DNA of 28,353 bases from Betaproteobacteria bacterium (GTDB lineage: Bacteria > Pseudomonadota > Gammaproteobacteria > Burkholderiales > SG8-39): contig SHXF01000054.1 of the NCBI GenBank assembly GCA_009693435.1, forward strand, positions 1-28,353. The letters are read 5' to 3'. The notes under the pieces were generated by a model. The model did not search any database. It had not been told where the DNA came from and saw nothing but the letters and a program-made list of their open reading frames with translations. Below are positions 15,570-23,535 of this stretch, in pieces. The translations under genes were made by a program, and so were the position numbers. Positions within the stretch are counted from its first letter, which is position 1. Every line of letters starts with the position of its first letter.

Positions 15570-16565
15570 ATGAGGAGCATAGAGATGAATCGGACGCGGC
15601 TGGCATCACTTGTCGTCAGGCTCGCGTGCGTGCTGGCGCTGGCCGCTTCATCAGGCGCCGCTTTTTCGCAGGCCTATCCTTCAAAGCCGGTGCGCATGGT
15701 CAACGGCTTCGCCGCGGGCGGCAGCATCGATGTCATCGCGCGCGTCATCGCGGCGGCCATTTCACCCACGCTCGGGCAGCAGGTGATCATCGAGAACCGC
15801 ATCGGTGCAGCGGGCACGATCGCCGCGAACGCGGTGGCAAAGGCCGATCCGGACGGGCACACCCTGCTCGTCGCCGAACACAGTTCGGTCGTGTACGCGC
15901 AGCTGTTGTCCAGGGATCTGCCCTACGATCCCTACAGGGATTTCGCCATCGTCATCCCGGTGTTCAAGGCCTCGTTCGTGCTGGTGGGAGGCCCGGCTTT
16001 CAAGCTGGGCAGCTTCAAGGAGATGATTGCCGAGGCCAAGGCGAACCCAGGCAAGATCGCCTATGGACATTCCGGCAACGGCTCCATCCACCACCTCACC
16101 ATGGAGTTGTTCAAGCAGCGCGCCGGGATAGACATGACGGCAGTTCCTTACAAGGGCGGCGCGCTGTCGGTACAGGATGCCGTGGGTGGGCAGATACCCA
16201 TTGCGATATCGGGACAGAACACGACCGATTCCCTGATCAACGCGGGGAAGCTGCGCGCGCTCGCCGTCACATCCAGGGACCGGTGGACGGCTCGTCCGGC
16301 CATACCGACGATAGGCGAATTCCTGCCCGGCTTCGAAGCCTATACCTGGGCATCGCTGTTCGCGCCGGCCGCGACGCCCCGCGAGATACTGTTGCGGCTC
16401 AATGCGGAAATAGCCAGGGCGTTGCGCTCGCCGGAGATCGCCCGCAAGCTCAACGACATCGGCCTTGAGCCCCCGCCGCGCAGCCTCGAGGAATCGCACC
16501 AGCTCTGGCTGGCCGAGCGCGCGCTCTGGCCGGATGTGGTGAAGCGATTGAATATCACGCAGTAA
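15570..16565 (+). CDS. Bug-family (TctC-like) periplasmic solute-binding protein
   Basis: This 331-residue protein has a signal peptide (cleavage after AFS near residue 33) and then the Bug-family pattern YPSKPVRMVNGFAAGGSIDV, with the conserved AAGG-x-D ligand loop, ENRIGAAGTIAANAVAKADPDGHTLL, YGHSGNGSIHHL, YKGGA and a VTSRDRWTARPAIPTI segment. The family binds carboxylates such as citrate or other small organic acids for tripartite tricarboxylate transporters; many Bug proteins are orphans. No TctA/TctB membrane genes are nearby. The ATG at 15570 follows GGGAGG by nine bases; an internal ATG at 15585 with AGGAG is an alternative. The divergent HDO gene starts 180 bases upstream. Confidence 0.94.
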   Translation: MRSIEMNRTRLASLVVRLACVLALAASSGAAFSQAYPSKPVRMVNGFAAGGSIDVIARVIAAAISPTLGQQVIIENRIGAAGTIAANAVAKADPDGHTLLVAEHSSVVYAQLLSRDLPYDPYRDFAIVIPVFKASFVLVGGPAFKLGSFKEMIAEAKANPGKIAYGHSGNGSIHHLTMELFKQRAGIDMTAVPYKGGALSVQDAVGGQIPIAISGQNTTDSLINAGKLRALAVTSRDRWTARPAIPTIGEFLPGFEAYTWASLFAPAATPREILLRLNAEIARALRSPEIARKLNDIGLEPPPRSLEESHQLWLAERALWPDVVKRLNITQ

Positions 16566-16641
16566 GACGCAAACCCGATTCCGGCACGCACCGCCTTCCC
16601 GCCACGCCTTCGATTGCGGCCGCGCACGCGCGGCACTGCGC

Positions 16642-16746
16642 TCAGGACGGGTCGCCGCTGAATGCGCCCTGTATCCGGCCGTCCACCATCTCGACGATGC
16701 GGCCGCACTGCCCGGCAAGCGCGTGATTGTGGGTGACGACGAGCAC
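16642..16746 (-). pseudogene. C-terminal fragment of an ABC transporter ATPase
   Basis: The minus strand encodes 34 residues, VLVVTHNHALAGQC then GRIVEMVDGRIQG, ending in a TGA at 16642-16644. This is the H-loop and tail of a LolD/FtsE-like ABC ATPase. The frame is cut at 16746 by the IS3-like end, so the Walker motifs and signature are missing. It is a dead remnant that marks the edge of the insertion. Confidence 0.8.
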
Positions 16747-17250
16747 TAAAGTGGACCCTGTTTTCAAGACAGCAGTTTAAGCTGTGCGCTGTCAAGAAGG
16801 GTTAGAAGAAATGGGTGATTCAAAGAAGCGAAAGGTCCACACGCCCGAGTTTAAGGCGAAGGTTGGACTGGAGCGCAAGCTCGTCTTACGCAGAGCATTC
16901 AGCTCGCGCAACGCTTCGATGCTCGCTACTGGCTCTTGCGTCATGCGCATCTGACAGCACACGGCGGTGTCGAACATCCATTGCGGAATCTCTACGCCTC
17001 GACTCCCATGCCGCGCCTCCAATCCGCAGCGGAGCACCATCCGCCCGTGATTTATCCGCGCCCCGTAAATCCAAACGACACGGCCGAACCACGGATGCCG
17101 TGGATACAGGACTTCTCGGGATTCGGTACTATGGGTGTTCGATTGATGACTTGTACAACACAGAGCGTCCGCACCAGTCTCTGGGGTACAAAACGCCGTC
17201 AGTCGTGTATCGAACCGCGCGCGGTGGCGGAGCACTGATCGTGGACAAAT
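16747..17250 (+). mobile_element. IS3-family remnant, internally replaced
   Basis: The left end carries GTGGACCC and a TCAAGAC block. An orfA start at 16811 reads MGDSKKRKVHTPEFKAKVGL, which is the IS3 orfA N-terminus. After about 16876 the sequence changes to unrelated minus-strand coding sequence. From about 17113 the plus strand reads the OrfB C-terminus, with DDLYNTERPHQSLGYKTP (the NxxRPHQxLGYxTP hallmark) and ARGGGALIVDKFGG. The orfA body, the catalytic DDE core and the frameshift site are missing, so it cannot move by itself. Confidence 0.85.
16877..17112 (-). pseudogene. Inserted fragment of a small mobile-element accessory protein
   Basis: On the minus strand this stretch reads LYPRHPWFGRVVWIYGAR, then VEIPQWMFDTAVCCQMRMTQ and a tail IEALRELNALRK. 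This matches the pattern (P-HPWFGR ... E-P-WM-D ... C--M) of short proteins that accompany some transposases or recombinases. It has no start codon of its own and both ends merge into the flanking IS3 halves. I am confident that it is foreign to IS3; the family name is uncertain. Confidence 0.55.
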
Positions 17251-17399
17251 TCGGCGGCGTGGTCGAGGGACTCAACAACAAAGCCAAAGTCACTATGAGA
17301 AAAGGCTACGGATACCGAACCTTCAGAGTCACGGAACTCTCCCTGTATCATGTACTTGGCAAACTATCCGAGCCAAAGCTCGCCCACAGTTTCTACTGA
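17245..17399 (+). pseudogene. C-terminal fragment of an ISL3-family transposase
   Basis: The plus strand reads GVVEGLNNKAKVTMRKGYGY, then RTFRVTELSLYHVLGKLSEP, and ends at TGA 17399. This is the standard ISL3 transposase C-terminus. It follows the IS3 OrfB tail without a stop, so the two are joined in one frame at about 17250. The start and catalytic domain are missing. Confidence 0.85.
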
Positions 17400-17579
17400 C
17401 GAACCGGGTTTACCATGGCAAGAACGCGCCCGCTTTGTCGGAGTTCCGACATGGTGCCGCGCGCGCAAGCTTTACCAGCGAACCCAGTGCGCCGCACCGC
17501 CGACGCGGCAACACAGACTTGAACAACCGATTGCGCATGCCCCGGCTTTTTCCCTGAAGGAGCGAGCCCCATTAGTCCC
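17400..17579. promoter_or_regulatory. Leader of the hydroxylase operon with AAGGAG site
   Basis: No gene is visible in this 180-base gap. AAGGAG at 17557-17562 is a strong ribosome site. It lies eight bases before an ATT codon at 17571 and 17 bases before the TTG at 17580. No clear promoter boxes were found. Confidence 0.4.
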
Positions 17580-18812
17580 TTGTTATACGCTGTCCCGGTC
17601 TTCCTGAGCCTCATCTTCGTTGAACTGCTTGTCGCGAAATGGATGGGGCGCAAGGTCTATTGCTTCCATGACGCCATCACCAGCATCAACATCGGCCTGA
17701 TGAGCGAATGCGTGCGTTCGCTGCTCAAGCTCATGTCAGTGTTTGTGTATGCCGTTGTCGTGGAACAGGTCGGTGCGTTCACATGGGATGTGGGCCAACC
17801 GGCAGTCTGGATTCTGGCGTTCTTCATGTACGACTTCTTCTACTACTGGGCACACCGTGCCGGGCACGAAGTCAACTTCCTGTGGGCGGCACATGTGGTG
17901 CACCATTCGAGCGAAGAGTTCAACCTGTCCACGGCGCTGCGCCAGTCCTCCACCAACCAGGTGTTCTACTGGGTGTTCTATTTGCCGATGGCGATCGTCG
18001 GCATCCCGGTGGCGGTATTTGTGCTGGTGGCCCTGGCCAGCGCGCTCTACCAGTTCTGGGTGCACACGCGGCTGATCCCGAAACTGGGCTGGCTCGACCT
18101 GCTGTTCAGCACCCCGTCCAACCACCGCTGCCACCACGGCCGCAATCCGTATTGCATCGATGTGAACTACGGCGCCACGCTGATCATCTGGGACCGCATG
18201 TTCGGCACCTATGTCGCGGAGCGCGATGACGAACCGGTGGTCTACGGCACACTCGCGCCGCTGCAGAGCTGGAACCCGGTGTGGGCGAATTTCAAGAACT
18301 ACATCGGCATAGTGCGTGACGCAACACACGCCCCAAGATCGGCCGACAAATTGATGCACGTGTTTGCCGGGCCGGACTGGACCCCCGCCGGCCCCGCCGT
18401 GCCGGAGCAGGGCGTGGCACGTACATACGCCGTCTTCGAAACGCCGTCGTCGCGCTGGCAGCGGGTCTACGGCGTGGTGGCGACCGTGGTGGTATTTGCC
18501 ATGTTCATGCATTTGCTGATGGTGGCGCCCGGCCTGTCGGTAGCTGCGCGCATCGGTTACGGGTTGTTGATCGCCCTCAACGGCATCACCATCGGCCAGA
18601 TATTTTCCAACCAACAGCGTGCGATCGAATGGGAGGCTCTGCGCGTTGCGGCGGTGTTTGGCGCACTGGCGTCAGGGCTCTGGTTTACTCCGGTTCATGC
18701 TTACGTGCAGACGGCGGCCGGTTTGGGGTTGGCAATCTCGCTGCTGGTGCTGGTTTTCGCGCGCTCCGAGCGTGGCTCGATGCCAACTGCCATGCCGGAG
18801 GCACGGGCATGA
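17580..18812 (+). CDS. Alkylglycerol monooxygenase-like fatty acid hydroxylase
   Basis: This membrane protein of 410 residues belongs to the fatty acid hydroxylase superfamily, di-iron enzymes with eight or more histidines. The His boxes are H92-RAG-H96, H105-VV-H108-H109 and H182-RC-H185-H186, with H162 in FWVHTRL. The segments EVNFLWAAHVVHHSSEEFNL, STALRQSS, STPSNHRCHHGRNPYCIDVN and LIIWDRMFGTYVAE closely follow animal alkylglycerol monooxygenase (AGMO), which uses oxygen to cleave ether lipids to a fatty aldehyde. Several more transmembrane helices lie at the C-terminus (about 325-400). The start is unclear: TTG 17580 is used here, but an in-frame ATT at 17571 has the better ribosome-site spacing and gives the family-like start (M)SPLLYAVPV. 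It overlaps the next gene by four bases. Confidence 0.9.
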   Translation: MLYAVPVFLSLIFVELLVAKWMGRKVYCFHDAITSINIGLMSECVRSLLKLMSVFVYAVVVEQVGAFTWDVGQPAVWILAFFMYDFFYYWAHRAGHEVNFLWAAHVVHHSSEEFNLSTALRQSSTNQVFYWVFYLPMAIVGIPVAVFVLVALASALYQFWVHTRLIPKLGWLDLLFSTPSNHRCHHGRNPYCIDVNYGATLIIWDRMFGTYVAERDDEPVVYGTLAPLQSWNPVWANFKNYIGIVRDATHAPRSADKLMHVFAGPDWTPAGPAVPEQGVARTYAVFETPSSRWQRVYGVVATVVVFAMFMHLLMVAPGLSVAARIGYGLLIALNGITIGQIFSNQQRAIEWEALRVAAVFGALASGLWFTPVHAYVQTAAGLGLAISLLVLVFARSERGSMPTAMPEARA

Positions 18813-19393
18813 ACTGGCAGGCCAGCCTTGACGGCCTGTTGATGCTGGTCGCGTTGTGGGCGGCGCTCGGGCCCACCAGGGCCATGCCCGCCGCGCAACT
18901 GGGTTGCCTGCTGTTTGCGGTGGCGGCCATGCTTGGCACACTGCGTTTCTCCGGGTTGCTGTCCCTGCCGCAGTTGCACCAGTTCATGTCGGCTCTAGGA
19001 GCCAGCGTGGCCATGCCACTTCTGGCCACTGCGGTCATGTGGCCCCAGCGCGCCGTCGCGCGGGAACCGAAGTTTGTCTGGATTCTTGGCGTCGCACTGG
19101 CGGTGATGTACGTGCTGGTGGGGGTGGTAGCCGCAACCAAGTCGTGGTCGGCCGCATGTGCGGTGCTGTCGGCATTCGCCATCATCGGCATCTCGGTGGC
19201 GCGTCGGCAGTGGCTGGCGCTGGCAGCGGGCTTCTGCATGCTGGCGGCATTCGTGCTTTTTGCGTCGCAGGTTTCGTGGGCGGATCTGCGACCGGGCGAG
19301 TTTCTGCATGTCGGGCTCGCGCTTGGCCTGCTGCTGTTCGCGCTCTGGATGCCCGCACGCGCATCCGCGCCTGCTGCGCAGCCATCACACTGA
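18809..19393 (+). CDS. Integral membrane protein of unknown function
   Basis: This 194-residue protein is mostly hydrophobic, with about six predicted helices (near residues 7-20, 28-50, 63-78, 88-108, 114-130, 136-152 and 165-182). It has no signal peptide and no recognised motif. Its ATG overlaps the hydroxylase stop (ATGA), and the aldehyde dehydrogenase starts 21 bases after it, so the three genes form one operon. It may assist the hydroxylase in the membrane (electron delivery or substrate passage), but no cofactor motif is visible. Confidence 0.8.
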   Translation: MNWQASLDGLLMLVALWAALGPTRAMPAAQLGCLLFAVAAMLGTLRFSGLLSLPQLHQFMSALGASVAMPLLATAVMWPQRAVAREPKFVWILGVALAVMYVLVGVVAATKSWSAACAVLSAFAIIGISVARRQWLALAAGFCMLAAFVLFASQVSWADLRPGEFLHVGLALGLLLFALWMPARASAPAAQPSH

Positions 19394-19414
19394 ACTTTTT
19401 CAACGGACCTACCA

Positions 19415-20827
19415 ATGGCAACCACATCGCCCGGCCCGCTCACAGCGGCGCTCGAAAGCCAACGCCGCGCCTATCTTGCAAATCCCGTGCCCGATGCCGC
19501 GGCGCGGCGCGCAGACTTGCGCAGCCTGCAACGCTTCGTCGTGGAAAACAAGTCGGCGTTGTGCGAGGCGATCAGCCTGGACTATGGCAACCGCTCGAGG
19601 CATGAGACGCAGTTGCTTGAAATTTTCCCGGTGGTGGACGGCATAGACCACACGCTCAGGCATCTGGCACGATGGATGCGACCTCAGCGCCGCGGCATCG
19701 ACCGGCTGGTATTTCTGGCGGCAAGGAACCGCGTCATCCCGCAGCCGCTAGGTGTGGTCGGTGTGATCGTGCCGTGGAACTTCCCGCTCAACCTGAGCCT
19801 GCTGCCGCTCACCTACATCTTTGCCGCGGGCAACCGCGCAATGGTCAAGATGTCGGAGAACTCGCGCCACCTGAGCCGGCTGTTGATGGAACGAATGCCG
19901 GCCTACTTGCCTCCGGAAAAGCTGGCCTTTTTCGAAGAGACTGGCGCCGTGGGCGTCGAATTTTCCCGCTTGCCGTTCGACCACCTGATGTTCACGGGTT
20001 CCGGCCAGACCGGACGCGCGGTGATGGCTGCGGCGGCGCAGAACCTTTGCCCGGTGACGCTGGAGCTGGGTGGCAAGGCGGCAGCGGTAGTCTGCGAAGA
20101 TTTTCCTTTGGCGACCGCCGCAGAGCGCATTCTGTACGTCAAGTACCTCAACGCCGGGCAGATCTGCACCACGGTCGACCACGTCTGGATCCCACAGCCA
20201 AGGGTCGATGAGTTCGTCGCCCATGCACGGCGCCTTGTGCCGGCTCTGTATCCGTCGCTCGGTACCGCCGACTACACCTCGATCATCGACGCACGGGCCT
20301 TCACGCGCCTGAAGGCGGCACTGGAGCAGGCGCGCGCTGGTGGCGCAACGCTGGTGCCTCTGCTGCCCGGGCCCGCCTGGGACGACGCCACGCGCAAGAT
20401 AAACCCGCACCTGGTGCTCAACGCGCCCTCAAGCTGCGATCTGGCACGCCATGAAATCTTCGGCCCGATCCTGCCGATTCGCAGTTATTCCCGTCTGGAC
20501 GAGGTGGTCGACTCGATCAACGCCGGCCCGCGGCCCTTGGCGTTCTACCCATTCTGCAATGACCGCCGCGTGGTGGACGACTTGCTGCGGCGCGTGATGT
20601 CGGGTGGCGTGTCGGTCAACGACGCGTTGTTCCATGTCGGGCAACACGATCTGCCTTTTGGCGGTATCGGTGAATCGGGTATGGGCCACTACCACGGCCG
20701 CGAAGGCTTTGATGCTTTCTCCAAATTGCGGCCGGTGTTCTACCAGTCCCGCTTCAACACGCTGCGGTTTCTGCGGCCGCCCTATGGCAAATTCGCGGAT
20801 CGCGTGCTGAAGTTTCTCATCCGCTGA
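19415..20827 (+). CDS. Aldehyde dehydrogenase (class 3/coniferyl-aldehyde type)
   Basis: This 470-residue enzyme oxidises aldehydes to acids with NAD(P)+. The length suits the shorter ALDH3/CalB branch. Key residues are VPWNFPLNLS (N122), KMSE (K145), MFTGSGQTGR (193-200), the general base in LELGGKAA (E217) and the nucleophile in NAGQICTTVD (C251). EIFGPILPI and PFGGIGESGMGHYHGREGF are also present. The C-terminal tail (LRFLRPPYGKFADRVLKFLI) is hydrophobic and basic and could attach it to the membrane, as in fatty aldehyde dehydrogenase. It follows the hydroxylase and a membrane protein in one operon, so a long-chain aldehyde is the likely substrate; CalB-like enzymes on aromatic aldehydes are the alternative. 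Confidence 0.94.
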   Translation: MATTSPGPLTAALESQRRAYLANPVPDAAARRADLRSLQRFVVENKSALCEAISLDYGNRSRHETQLLEIFPVVDGIDHTLRHLARWMRPQRRGIDRLVFLAARNRVIPQPLGVVGVIVPWNFPLNLSLLPLTYIFAAGNRAMVKMSENSRHLSRLLMERMPAYLPPEKLAFFEETGAVGVEFSRLPFDHLMFTGSGQTGRAVMAAAAQNLCPVTLELGGKAAAVVCEDFPLATAAERILYVKYLNAGQICTTVDHVWIPQPRVDEFVAHARRLVPALYPSLGTADYTSIIDARAFTRLKAALEQARAGGATLVPLLPGPAWDDATRKINPHLVLNAPSSCDLARHEIFGPILPIRSYSRLDEVVDSINAGPRPLAFYPFCNDRRVVDDLLRRVMSGGVSVNDALFHVGQHDLPFGGIGESGMGHYHGREGFDAFSKLRPVFYQSRFNTLRFLRPPYGKFADRVLKFLIR

Positions 20828-20972
20828 GGGCTGCCTGGCGGCGGCGCTTTTCCGGATCAGCGTCACACTCCTCAAAATGATCCCCCGAACTGGGGAACGA
20901 TTGCGCGATTGTGTTACCGAAGGGCAGCATCGGCGCAAGCAATGAAGCAAGAACTACGCGATTGGCTTTCAT
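20817..20972 (-). CDS. Small exported protein, 51 residues
   Basis: The ATG at 20972 follows AGGAGGAG by about six bases, one of the best ribosome sites in the window. The product starts MKANRVVLASLLAPMLPFGN and has a plausible signal peptide cut near IAQ-S. The mature part would be about 26 residues, with FEECDADPEKRRRQ. It overlaps the end of the aldehyde dehydrogenase gene by 11 bases on the opposite strand. No family was recognised. Confidence 0.45.
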   Translation of the reverse strand: MKANRVVLASLLAPMLPFGNTIAQSFPSSGDHFEECDADPEKRRRQAALSG

Positions 20973-21124
20973 GGCGGTCTCCTCCTGAGTGCATAAAGCT
21001 ACCCTATTGCCCGCGAATCCGATTGTCGCTACCTGGCGAGTGCGAAAATTCATCGGGTGGTAGGATTCTTTGTGGCCCGCCGCGCGTGCGGCGATTGTCC
21101 TTTCACGAACAGATTGGAGCTTCC

Positions 21125-21844
21125 ATGCGCGCCTTGCTTCTTCCCGTGTGTCTCGTGGCTTCCATGGCGCTTGGTATGCCCTCGTTTATTTCCGACGGTC
21201 TCGCGCAAACGATGTACCGCTGCGGTAGCAATTATCAGGATCGTCCCTGCGATTCCGGGCCGAGCAAAGTGGTGAGTAGTCGTCAAAGCCGTGCCGATAC
21301 GCCTTCTGCCGGGCCAAGCGGGGCACCCGACGCAGATTGCGCCCGTCGGGGGCAGGAGTCCATGAAGGTGATCTGGGCGCGCGAAGGTGGTGCGACGACG
21401 GAACGCATGAACGATGACATTCAAGGCAATAGTTCGATGTCGGCATCCCAGAAGGACGCGCAGCGCAAGCTAGTGGCCGATGTCTACCGGCAACGTGGCA
21501 CTGCTGACCAGGTGCGCACGCGGATCGAGTCCGAATGCATGGCCGAGAAGGAGGAAAAAGCCAAATCAAAATTGTTGGCCGAGGCGCTCCTCAAAGCTGG
21601 AGTGAAACCCGGCTTTGACGGTGCCGCACCCGCGGGGGCACAACCGGCGCAGTCCGCCGTGGCTTCGCAGGGTTCGTCGAGTAACTCGGCGCAATCATCC
21701 AACGCTGATATTTGCCGTTCGTACGCCAATCAGCAGGAGAACATCCAGCGTTCGCAGCGCGCCGGCGGGTCGGCCTCGAAAATGGATTCGTTGCGGCGCC
21801 AGCTCGAGGATGTACGGCGCAATATGTCGCAGGCGCGTTGTTAG
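21125..21844 (+). CDS. Exported DUF4124-like protein with coiled-coil tail
   Basis: This 239-residue protein has a signal peptide (MRALLLPVCLVASMALGMPS, cleavage near LAQ) and then MYRCGSNYQDRPCDSG, the short Cys-containing beta motif typical of DUF4124. The rest is hydrophilic and helical. It has a KDAQRKLVADVYRQRG segment, a long charged stretch (CMAEKEEKAKSKLL), a Ser/Ala/Gln-rich linker and a final coiled coil (SYANQQENIQRSQRAG, MDSLRRQLEDVRRNMSQA). It is periplasmic. The function is unknown; DUF4124 proteins are common in betaproteobacteria and often accompany envelope genes. The ATG at 21125 follows TTGGAGC. It converges on the alkylsulfatase gene with a 17-base gap. Confidence 0.82.
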   Translation: MRALLLPVCLVASMALGMPSFISDGLAQTMYRCGSNYQDRPCDSGPSKVVSSRQSRADTPSAGPSGAPDADCARRGQESMKVIWAREGGATTERMNDDIQGNSSMSASQKDAQRKLVADVYRQRGTADQVRTRIESECMAEKEEKAKSKLLAEALLKAGVKPGFDGAAPAGAQPAQSAVASQGSSSNSAQSSNADICRSYANQQENIQRSQRAGGSASKMDSLRRQLEDVRRNMSQARC

Positions 21845-21861
21845 CACCGGCTACTCCGCTT

Positions 21862-23535
21862 CTATCCCCGCCGAGCACGAGACCATGTAGGTGTCTGCTT
21901 GAGCATTTCGATGATCGTGGACTTGTCGATGCCTTTGGTCGGGGGGCCGCCGCGCAATTCCATCGCGCCGGTCAGGTAGCTGTTGCGCCAGGTGGCCGCC
22001 TCGGCCGCGTAGCCCATCTGCTCGTAAGTTTTGGCGAGCAATTCCTTGGCGCCCTTGTTGGCGCCATCGCCAAACACCGCGTGATTGAGCAACTCGGCGG
22101 CCCAGCGGTAGTCACCCTTGTCGTAGGCGGTTTGCGCCGCGGCGACGGCCTTGTCGGCGCCGCCGATCAGTTCGAGGTAGCGCTTGGCAGATTCCTGCGG
22201 CGGCAATGGATCGAGATTGGCGGGGTTGCCGTCATACGCACCCAGATAGAACTGATACACCGCCTTGACGTTGTTGCGCAGATCGCCGTAATAGCCGCGC
22301 GAACCGAAATAGTCGGCGAGCGACTTGGGCAGCTTCACCATGTCTGCAATCTCGCGCGGGGTGTAACCGGCGTTGATCAAGCGCACGGTCTGATCGTGGG
22401 TGTATTTATAGACATCGCGATGCTTGATGATGAACTCCTTGATGCGGCCATTGCCCCAGATCGGCCAGTTGTGCGATGCGATGTAGACGTCGGCGTTCTT
22501 CACATGCTCCAGCGCCTGCTCCAGGTAGTTGGACCAGCGCAATGCATCCCGCACCTTCGCACCACGAATCGGCAGCAGGTTGTGCATGGTCTGGGCCAGG
22601 TTTTCGGCGCCGTCGTAGAGCTTCTTGTCGGGAATGCCGAAGCTCAACTCGGCGGGGCTCTCGGCGTTGGGGACGTTGTGAAACATGAACTTGACGCCGT
22701 CGAGCTCCATCGGCTGGTCGGGTTTGTCGACCAGCAAGGTCGGCGGCAGAATGCCGGGCAAGCCATAGACCACATCCTTTCCCAGACCGGTGTCGACATT
22801 GCCTTTGACCGAACGCGGCAGGTTCTTGCCAAGCTGGTACATCGAACGCCGGGCCATGCCGGTACCGACCATCACGTTCTCGCTGGTGGCCTCTTCCATG
22901 AAGCCCTCCGGCGCGACGATGGGTAGTTTGCGCTCGGCGGCTTCCTTGGCGGTGGTGACACCGAGCACACCGCCGAAATGATCGATATGGGCGTGCGTGA
23001 AGACAATGGCGGAGACCGGTTTGTTGCCCAGGTGCTGCCGGGCGAATGCCAATGCGACGCTGGCTGATTCCGGCGCCGACAAAGGGTCCACCACGATCCA
23101 GCCGGTTTTGCCCTCGATCAGGGTCATGTTGGCAATGTCAAAACCACGCAACTGGTACACGCCGTCCATCACCTTGAAAAGGCCGAAATTGGCGTTCAAC
23201 TGGGCGTGGCGCCAGAGGCTGGGGTTGACGGTATCGGCCGCTTTGCCGGCGAGGAACCCGTAGGCGTCAAAGTCTTTCAACAAGGTGCCGTCAGCGGCGA
23301 GGATCTTGCCGGCGGGCTTGGCAATGAAGCCGCGCTTGGCGTCTTCAAAGTCCGCGGGGTCGTCCAGCTTCAGGCTCTGCGAGAACGCTGCGTTGGCCTT
23401 CCGCGTGGCTTCGGTGGCGTCGGCTGCGGCACCGCCGATCCCGGTGTCCTTCCCGCAGGCAGATAGCAAAAGTACGGCACACAGCGACAGCAGGGTCGCA
23501 GGGCGACAACAGCGAAACGGTTTCTGAGCTTGCAT
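21862..23535 (-). CDS. SdsA-type alkylsulfatase lipoprotein, C-terminally short
   Basis: This 557-residue enzyme is a class III metallo-beta-lactamase-fold alkylsulfatase, which hydrolyses primary alkyl sulfates such as SDS to the alcohol and sulfate. A lipobox LLSAC (C27) marks it as a lipoprotein. The metal motif is THAHIDHFGG (H181, H183, D185, H186). PNAESPAEL (E292), YDGAENL (E311) and SHNWPIWG (H355) complete the binuclear zinc site. The helical dimerisation domain (about 390-530) is present. SdsA1 is about 100 residues longer and ends in an SCP2-like lipid-binding domain; here the frame stops soon after KSTIIEMLKQTPTWSRARRG. The active site should be intact, but alkyl-chain binding may be weak. 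The ATG at 23535 starts the lipoprotein signal and is preferred over upstream starts. Confidence 0.88.
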   Translation of the reverse strand: MQAQKPFRCCRPATLLSLCAVLLLSACGKDTGIGGAAADATEATRKANAAFSQSLKLDDPADFEDAKRGFIAKPAGKILAADGTLLKDFDAYGFLAGKAADTVNPSLWRHAQLNANFGLFKVMDGVYQLRGFDIANMTLIEGKTGWIVVDPLSAPESASVALAFARQHLGNKPVSAIVFTHAHIDHFGGVLGVTTAKEAAERKLPIVAPEGFMEEATSENVMVGTGMARRSMYQLGKNLPRSVKGNVDTGLGKDVVYGLPGILPPTLLVDKPDQPMELDGVKFMFHNVPNAESPAELSFGIPDKKLYDGAENLAQTMHNLLPIRGAKVRDALRWSNYLEQALEHVKNADVYIASHNWPIWGNGRIKEFIIKHRDVYKYTHDQTVRLINAGYTPREIADMVKLPKSLADYFGSRGYYGDLRNNVKAVYQFYLGAYDGNPANLDPLPPQESAKRYLELIGGADKAVAAAQTAYDKGDYRWAAELLNHAVFGDGANKGAKELLAKTYEQMGYAAEAATWRNSYLTGAMELRGGPPTKGIDKSTIIEMLKQTPTWSRARRG

